Source: Mrakia gelida (taxonomy: Eukaryota > Basidiomycota > Tremellomycetes > Cystofilobasidiales > Mrakiaceae). From it: 64,000 nt of DNA. The stretch spans positions 372,001-436,000 of the forward strand of contig BRON01000017.1 in the NCBI GenBank assembly GCA_024345305.1, in the 5' to 3' direction. The number at the start of each line of letters is the position of its first letter. The first letter of the stretch is position 1. The notes under the pieces were generated by a model. That model was given only the letters and a program-made list of their open reading frames with translations, was not told where the DNA came from and did not search any database. The translations under genes and the position numbers were made by a program. Below are positions 57,600-64,000 of this stretch, one piece after another.

Positions 57600-59270
57600 A
57601 GTCCTGAAGCCTCGAAAGGTCTACAAAGCGAAAGCGAACGAGAAGGAGGTCGATGCGGTTGAGGGGGAGATGGTGAGCTCGGTTCGTTCGCGAGGACTCT
57701 CCCTCTTCGTCGCGCTGTTTTCGCTGGTTTTTTCTCCTTCTTTTTCTGCCCAGTTCTCCAAGTTCTCGGAGAAGGACTCCTTCTCAACTCGACCAGATTT
57801 TCTGGGGCTGCTTTTCAGAAGGCAAAGATCTTGAAGGAGGGCTCTACGGCTCGCCCTTGTCACTCTCCTCGTCCCTCCCTCCTCAAATTCACCCTTCGAA
57901 CTTTTCAGCTCTCAACCTTCACCCTCCCTTCTTCTCTTCCCTTCTCTGTCTCAGCTTCTCTCTCTTCCCGGATCCCTCAAGATCATGCTTTGACGTACTT
58001 CTCTGCCTCATCAGGTGAGCATTTTTTTCCCTCTTCTCTCGAGCTTGGTCTCGCTTGTCTCCTCGTCGAGCTCTTCCTTCCCTCCCTTCCCCTCCCCCTT
58101 CGACACCTTGCCTCCCATCTCCTTGCCCGACGATGATCTGAAATTCTTTGACAAGCATATGTCCTAACCTTCGGGTTCTGAGGAGTACGATATTTCTTCA
58201 ACTGAGGGCTCATCTCATCAACAACATCCTTCCCTCCTCGCACCTCGCTCGTCCCTCCCTCCCTCCCTTCGAACCATCTTTACTGACTCCTTCCCTTCCC
58301 TCCTCTTCTTCCTCTTCGCACCTCGTTCTCGAAGGGCTCTACAGACTCGCCCATCGGAGCTCTCTACAAGCTGAACATGCCCTTGTGGCCTTCTGAAACG
58401 ACCTTGCTTGGACGCTTTGACCGCTCAAACTTTTTTCAGCCAGGTGAGTCTTTCGTTCTTCTCCTTCCTTCCACCTCTCCTCCTCTTCTCTTGGGGATGA
58501 CGATAACTATCCAAGCGTCTACGTGACTCCGTGAGCGATTTCGCAATATGCATCACCATCTTACCCTTCCATCCATCACCAACCTTCTTCAACTCCATCT
58601 TCAACCGTTTCTCCCCTTGCTTTCCTCGTCCAAAGTCCTCGATGCTGACTTCCACTCCCTCTTCTGTACTTCTTCCGAAGCAGATCTTCCTTCTCTTCAA
58701 GCCGCAAGACTTACTCTCCGCTCAGACATGGTTCTCTTTGCCCTTCAGGTTAGTCCTCCCTTCCTCTCGTAACCTCTTCCAAACCCAACCTCGCCCTCCT
58801 CTCCCCTCCTCCCCTCGACACCCCAACACTACCAAAGTGATGAGACATAACTTATTTCAGTTCTGCTTATGAGCAATTCATGATTCTACCCCATACCAAA
58901 AAACACTCTGATTCCCCCCTACACAACTGTCTCCCCTTTCGCTCCCTCGCTCGTCTCTCCCTCGCACACCTTCGTCCCTTGGTACGATCAAAAGCAATCT
59001 CACTGACTCGCTGCTCTTCTTTTTGCGCTTGTTCATAGCTCTCCTTCGCAGCAGTACTCGCCCAGCTTGAGCTCGCTCGTCCTCGTCTCTCGACCTCGTT
59101 AGTCCCCTCTTCTCCCTCCTCTTCTTCTCTCGTCTCGTTCCCCTCCCTCTCTCCATAAAGATGTAAACTAGTCAATCCATTCTCTGAACCCCACCTCCCT
59201 CATCCCCTCTCAACCTCCCTCAGACCATGCTCTTCCTTCACGGGAGGAGCACGGTTGGTAATTCGCCCTC
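57600..59270 (+). other. Unresolved plus-strand coding islands
   Basis: Several exon-like pieces on the plus strand suggest a small-exon gene: a piece ending DTLPPISLPDDDLKFFDKHMS (stop near 58158); GSTDSPIGALYKLNMPLW followed by FDRSNFFQP up to a GTGAGT at 58442; MHHHLTLPSITNLLQLHLQ with SKVLDADFHSLFCTSSEAD, up to GTTAGT near 58750; SAYEQFMILPHTKKHSDSP after a CAG near 58860; and a last piece ending SREEHGW with TAA near 59268. I cannot find a consistent frame or start, so the gene may be broken, or these may belong to more than one transcript. No family is recognised. Confidence 0.35.
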
Positions 59271-60221
59271 TAGACCGCGTTATGTGGTCTCTAGGGTTGA
59301 GCGGTTTGACTTCTTCCCCACCTCTCCCTCATCGTCTTACTTCCTCCTCGCGTAACATTGTTCGCTCCTCTGTCCTGCTCTCTCTTTCCTTCCCGTTTTA
59401 CTCTTCGCTCGAACGTCTCTCGAGCCTCCAATCAGCGAACGGAAGGTGGGCTCTTTCGGGAGCTATCGCCTTTCTCGAGTTGGTTGGAGGTGTTTGAGGG
59501 ACGCGACTGCGAGGTTTTCGGGGAGGGAGGGCTAAGGGGGTGGGTTGGGGCGGGGCTTGGGAGGAGGTTGGTTTGGGGAAGGGAAGGTCGTTGGGTTGGG
59601 TTGTAGTTCTCCCGCGAGGGAGAACATCGGAGGGGGGAGGATAGATTATAACGATGGTTCTGATTCCACCCTCGCGACATCTCCTGTTCTTCCTTCGAGT
59701 TCGCGACGAGCTGTTGAACTGACTTTCCTCGTCTTTCTTCGTGCTCGCTCAGATGCTTCGGTGATTCGCTTCTGCCTTGTCGTTGCTTGCTTCGTTTCCG
59801 ATTCCATGTTATCTTTCCGTTGAACTTTCGCTTCGAGGTCGACGAAAGAGCTGGAGAGCAGAAGAAGACACAACAAGACGCGAAAGGACGAAGCCTTCTC
59901 GAGCTTGGACAGTCACCGCTCGAGCGCTCAAGTCCTGAAAGATGGAAGACCTTCTCTTCGAGTGTCTTGAGGACGAGCAAGTCTGCGAGTGCGAGGCAGC
60001 TCGCACGCGTCTCGCGTTTCTTCGATCGACTCGACGCGTTTCGACGCCTTCTCGAGTTGACCTTCGACCACTTCTCTCTTCCTTCCTCCCCTCTGTGAGT
60101 TCTCTGAGCTCTTCCTTCTTCGGCGAGCCCTCGATCTGACCTTCCTCTCGATACTCACTTCCTCAGATTACCCGTTTTCCCATCGCCTGGCTCGTTCACG
60201 AGGATCTCAACTCGTTCAAAG
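59271..60221. other. Intergenic region and leader, with a hairpin and a possible short exon
   Basis: It contains an imperfect inverted repeat near 59267-59300 (CCCTCTAGACC against GGTCTCTAGGG) and a perfect hairpin at 59606-59625. From 59942 a frame starting MEDLLFECLEDEQVCE reaches a GTGAGT donor at 60096. Its continuation (ITRFPIAWLVHEDLNSF) lands out of frame with the next gene, so it is likely an upstream ORF or a leader exon rather than part of that protein. Confidence 0.4.
59606..59625 (+). other. Perfect hairpin with GCGA tetraloop
   Basis: GTTCTCCC, then GCGA, then GGGAGAAC: eight base pairs closed by a GNRA-type loop. It is not at a gene end I can name and has no T run after it. Confidence 0.6.
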
Positions 60222-61526
60222 ATGGAAGGTGAGCTCGACCTCTCCTTCCATTCCCTCTTCTCGCCTTCCCTCTTTTCCTCGCCTCCTTCCTCTCGCTTGA
60301 CCTCTCACTGACTCGCCCAAACCCACACCCGGCTCTTCTCTCAGCTCCTCAAAACTTCGTCTTCCTCATCACCAACGCCGAATCTGGTCCTGCCTTCTGC
60401 TCGAAGCTCAACCGAACCCTCTCCCTCCCTCCTTCGACGACGTTCAACGACTTCCACATCGCCATTCAAATCGCCTTCGAATGGACCAACACCCGCCCTT
60501 ACATCTTCAAACTCTTCAAAGGGACCCGACTACCCCATCTCCAAAGCCAACCTGCTCAAACGATCCTCCTGGCCCGAAATCCAACCTCACGTTATCGTCC
60601 AGCGAAAAGTCGACGACCGACTTGGAGGACGAGCCGAATCCCCTCTCGACTACGACAGGCTGTACCTAGAGCGGGAGGACACGCTCGAGCACAGGCAGTG
60701 GTCCTTCGATATTGGTTCTTCGAAGGCTCAGGTGGATTGTACGACCCCGTTGAAGAGGATCCCGAAGGAGAGGGTTTCGACGGAGCTCACCGTCGAGGAC
60801 GTTTGGGGAGGAGGGAAGAAGAGGGACGAGGAGACTCTAGCTATCTACGATGGGAACGGAGGGGAATGGAAACACTGCATCAAGTTCCTTAAACGAGCTC
60901 CTCCGACGAGACCACCCACCACCCGTCGTCCATCCTCAGCAGCAGCAGCACGTCCTCCTCCTCCCCATCCTTCGTCGAACGGGAACCCCTTCGTCTGCAC
61001 CCTCGGAACCGGTCATCCTCGGGTCCAAGGCAACTGCTCCATGATGGTCGAGAGCGCTCTCTTCCACACCTTCGGACGCAAAACCTGGGATCGAACCCTC
61101 ATCAACAAGCGTCTGGCTTCGATGGACCTTGGACGTCCCGAATGGCGAGGTGTCCTCTGGGCGATGGAGGAAGGGGAGGTTCATGCTCAACAGCGTTTCA
61201 AGGCTTGGATCCGGAACTTGAAGGGGAGTAGAAGGGGTGAGGAGCCGGCTTGGTGGGTGGAGGGGAATATGGAGAGGTGGTGTAGGGAGAATGTGGACAA
61301 GAGGGTTGAAGGGGAGGATGATGAGAGTGAGGAGAGTTGGGATGAGGATGAGCATGAGCCGAGGGAACCGACGGAGAGGGATAGGATCTTTTGGGAGATC
61401 GAGGAGGAGATGGATAGGGAGGCGGAGGAGAGGATGAAGAAGAGGGGGAGGGGGAGAGGGGAGGAGGAGGAGGGAGGGGAGATGAAGAGAGAGAGGGTCG
61501 GGGAGCGCGACGAGGTTCACGAGTAA
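60222..61526 (+). CDS. pRiA4b Orf3-like domain protein, apparent +1 frameshift
   Basis: The best start is ATG 60222: a seven-base coding exon ATGGAAG, a 100-base intron, then exon 2 giving MEAPQNFVFLITNAESG. This matches the usual N-terminal strand of the pRiA4b Orf3-like fold. It continues TTFNDFHIAIQIAFEWTN and YIFKLFKG, then the frame breaks. From GGACCC at 60522 the expected continuation (GPDYPISKANLLKR, VIVQRKVDDRLGG) is one base ahead of the frame used so far. That frame then runs unbroken through YDGNGGEWKHCIKFL, the counterpart of the YDFGDGWEH block, to the stop 61524-61526. The C-terminal third is acidic and charged. No GT-AG intron can explain the shift. Either one extra base at the GGG of 60521-60523 is an error, or this is a real frameshift or pseudogene. 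The function of the domain is not established. Confidence 0.75.
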
Positions 61527-62565
61527 GCGGTTTGGGTTGGCCTTTAGCTTTGGTGGTTTGTCGGTCATCTGTCTACACTATCGGTTCGTTATTGAGGAAG
61601 TTGTTTTCCTTCGCTTGTGGCGCTGCGACGGGAAAGATCGCGAACGGGACGACGCGACCGACGGCAAGTCCTTTCGTTTGCTCGTTTCTTTGCGCTCATG
61701 CTTGCTCGGAGAAGATAGTTCGGTGCTGCTCTTATCAGCCACCCAGATCGATGCTGCTGGTCAGCACGCCCTTCGTTTTCCGACGGGATAGATGTGAACC
61801 CGGCTTTGTTTTGCTTTCGCGTCTCATCTCCTTTCGTCTCTCGGTTCGTTTCGTTTGTTGGGGCACTATGGCCAATTTTTGTGGTCGGTCTGCCTCCTAC
61901 GGTAGTGGTGAGTCAACTGAGAGAGCTGGATTCAGTGTGCAGCCATGATCTTTCCGCACGACGAACGAAGCAGGGCGGTGAAACTGAGACGCGTCGCGGA
62001 TTGAGTTGAACGCTCTCGCTTTGGATTAGGCTCTCGTGAAACGACGAAGAAGACGAAGCGAAATACGCAGTACCTTTCTTAGCCCGAGAGGAGCGAAGGT
62101 GCGATGAAAAACAAGACAAGAGATAGGCTGCATCGAACAAGAACCTCGAGGGCGACCGAACGCGAGACGGCCTGTCCTCGGAGGCGAACGAAGGTGGGAT
62201 TGAGCTTGTTTTTGTGGTGGATACTCAAAAGGGATACCAATGGAGACTCTTGAACAGTCGCCGACCCGGAAATTGTGCTAGGAAGATGGGCAGGGCGATA
62301 GCGAGTCGCAAGGAAACAAGGAGAGAGCGACTGCCCTCGCTCTCGACCTTGACGAAGGACCATCACTTCGGCAGTTTTGGAAGACGCCGATCCTTTGAGA
62401 GTAGTTCTAATCAGTTCTTGCGACTAGAGAGAGGCAAAGGAGAATTTTGTCGCAGCTGAGCGGCAGAAGCAAGAAGAAACGACAAATCTCGAGAGCTCGC
62501 TCACTCGTTTCGACCCACCTGACCACCATCTCCCCTCCCTCTTCCTTCCTTCCCACCTTCCAACC
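61527..62565. other. Intergenic region, about 1 kb, no gene called
   Basis: Composition changes to T/G-rich then A/G-rich. Several open frames over 60 codons occur on both strands, but none has splice sites or protein-like sequence I trust. One ACGCGTC site lies near 61989. Confidence 0.45.
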
Positions 62566-64000
62566 ATGGACGTCCTAGTGAGCCCACGCACTCCCATTCC
62601 TTCACCCTCACTCTCACTGACCCTTGCGTCTCTCTCGCTCTCCTCAGGACCCCCATACAGCCTCCCATCCATCCCTTCACCGACTCTCCTCGACGTCCTC
62701 GCTCTCCTCTCGACCTGGCGGCGTCAACCCTCCTCCCACGCACGAAGATGGAGGACCTACAAGGTTCAGAAGAATGAGCTCTAGTAATTCTGTTTTGAGG
62801 TTGGATAAGGAGGAGATCAGGGACAGGGAGATGTTGGTGAATGAGTACGAGGTCAGTTGAATCAGTTGGGTTGAAAGGTGGAAGGTCGAGCGAAGGAAGG
62901 AGAGGAGAGAGAGCTGACTCGTTCCTGCTTTTTGGGTGCTGGGTTGGGGAACAGGCTGAGGAGGAGAGACTGGTTAATGTTCTGGCGAGGAGGATGGAGG
63001 AGGTGAGTTCTCGTTTGCTTTCTCGTCGAGGGGGAAGGGAAGAGAGAGGAAGGTCGAGGTGGAGCGAGCAGGTGGCAAGGTCAGGAAGATGAGAAGGAAG
63101 GATACGACGTAGGAGCTTCAGCGCCTCGTAGGGAAACGAGCGATAAGAGATCACTCGTTATCTACGGGGATGCAGAGGTGGCTGGGATGGTCCACTGCAA
63201 GAATCAGAGAGGGAGCGCGAGAGGGAAGGATCCAGGGAAGGGAGGAGGAGATGAGCTCACGAACGAGCTTTCTCGTCCAACGTACTGACCCTCGTCGTGT
63301 TTTGATCCGACTCTTTGTGGATCAGCTTCGATCAGAAAACACCTCTCTTCACAACACCATGGAAGGAGAGTCGGAAGCTGTCGTCAACAAGCTCCAACGG
63401 TTCGTTTCTCGCGCTTCCCTTCTTCCTCGCATCCATCTCCTCGGACACGTCGGCCTTCCCTCCCCTTCTCACGCTCACCCTCACCCTTTCACTCACACAC
63501 TCTCCTCCTCTTCCTCCTTCATTCCTGCCACCCACAGCCAACTCCAAACCCTCCAAGCCCAAATCGCCGCCCTCTCCCCTCAATCCCAACCTCAATCCCA
63601 GTCCTCCGCTCCTCCTCTCTCACCTCGAGGCATCCCTCCTCTCTCGCCATCCATCTTCCCTCCCTCCGCCAACCTCGGAGCATTCTCGAACGGTGGGGAT
63701 CCCCTACAGCCAACGGACGAGAAGGTGCTCGAGGCGCTGAAGAGGGAGAACGAGAGTTTGAGAGGGAAGCTGTGAGTCGCGTCGTGTCGCTCAGTTTCGA
63801 CGAGAGGAAGGCAGAACGAGAGCGAGAGCTGATTGTTTTTCGGATCTTCTGGCTCGGTCGGTGATTTACAGGTCCGACGCCGAACGAGGCTTTATTCACG
63901 TTTCGAGACTCAACGACGTCTATCGAGAGGAGTGAGTCTCTTTTCTCATCTCTCGCTCTCCCTCCCACCCTTCCTGGCCCTCTTCCTCTCCCGTCTAACT
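62566..64000 (+). CDS. Coiled-coil protein, partial at right edge
   Basis: Start ATG 62566 gives MDVL, then an intron of 71 bases (GTGAGCCC to CTCAG). Joined exons read DPHTASHPSLHRLSSTSS, then RFRRMSSSNSVLRLDKEE with REMLVNEYE, an intron near 62853-62955, AEEERLVNVLARRMEE, an intron near 63003-63325, LRSENTSLHNTMEGESEAVV with NKLQR, then QLQTLQAQIAALS and a Pro/Ser-rich spacer. Further helices follow (LEALKRENESLRGKL, then DAERGFIHVSRLNDVYREE), with another donor near 63932; the gene continues beyond 64000. The heptad-rich pattern and the EYEAEEERLVNVLARRMEELRSE-type core are shared by a fungal coiled-coil family of unknown role. No membrane span or signal peptide is seen. Confidence 0.75.

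Overview
The window is a gene-dense stretch of nuclear DNA from a fungus. It is most likely a basidiomycete and perhaps a Pucciniomycotina-type yeast; that placement is inference from style, not from a marker gene. Nearly every gene is cut by short introns of about 50-150 bases. Their donors are mostly GTGAGT, GTGAGC or GTTCGT, a CTGAC branch-point element lies shortly before the acceptor, and acceptors are CAG or TAG. Arginine is often CGA, and 5' leaders and introns are CT-rich. I see no rRNA, convincing tRNA, transposon or CRISPR array.

Layout, left to right: an unrecognised gene (269-1901); a large disordered polyglutamine-rich protein (3274-8256); on the minus strand an FHA-domain, tail-anchored SLMAP/Far9/Far10 homologue (11381-8708) with an in-frame TGA inside the FHA domain; an F-box protein (12048-13145); an SGNH esterase (13519-16787); a PC-esterase-like protein (17434-19307); a minus-strand Ala/Ser/Thr-rich protein with repeated exons (22692-19836); a bZIP transcription factor (23694-26634); a GT61-type glycosyltransferase (27670-30756); an unrecognised gene (31035-32764); a poorly resolved stretch (32765-34240); a sugar transporter (34241-37268); a divergent pair of secreted hydrolases, namely a TAP-type alpha/beta hydrolase (40331-37560) and an M28 peptidase (41179-43480); a minus-strand coiled-coil/disordered protein (47912-43869); an OXLD1-type mitochondrial protein (49249-48386); a class I methyltransferase (49632-51568); a CCDC174-like protein (53999-51694); a small secreted glycine-rich protein (54735-55878); a polytopic membrane protein (57447-56214); unresolved coding islands (57600-59270); a pRiA4b Orf3-like gene that appears frameshifted (60222-61526); and the start of a coiled-coil protein running off the right edge.

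Three genes share a plan that fits Golgi or cell-surface glycan work: the SGNH esterase, the PC-esterase-like protein and the GT61 transferase. Each has one N-terminal membrane anchor followed by a lumenal catalytic domain. The sugar transporter and the two secreted hydrolases would feed nutrient uptake. No textbook secondary-metabolite cluster or mobile island is present. The strongest oddities are the in-frame TGA in the FHA gene, the frame break in the pRiA4b-like gene, the exon-duplicated protein, and a strong excess of the palindrome GACGCGTC throughout introns and intergenic DNA.
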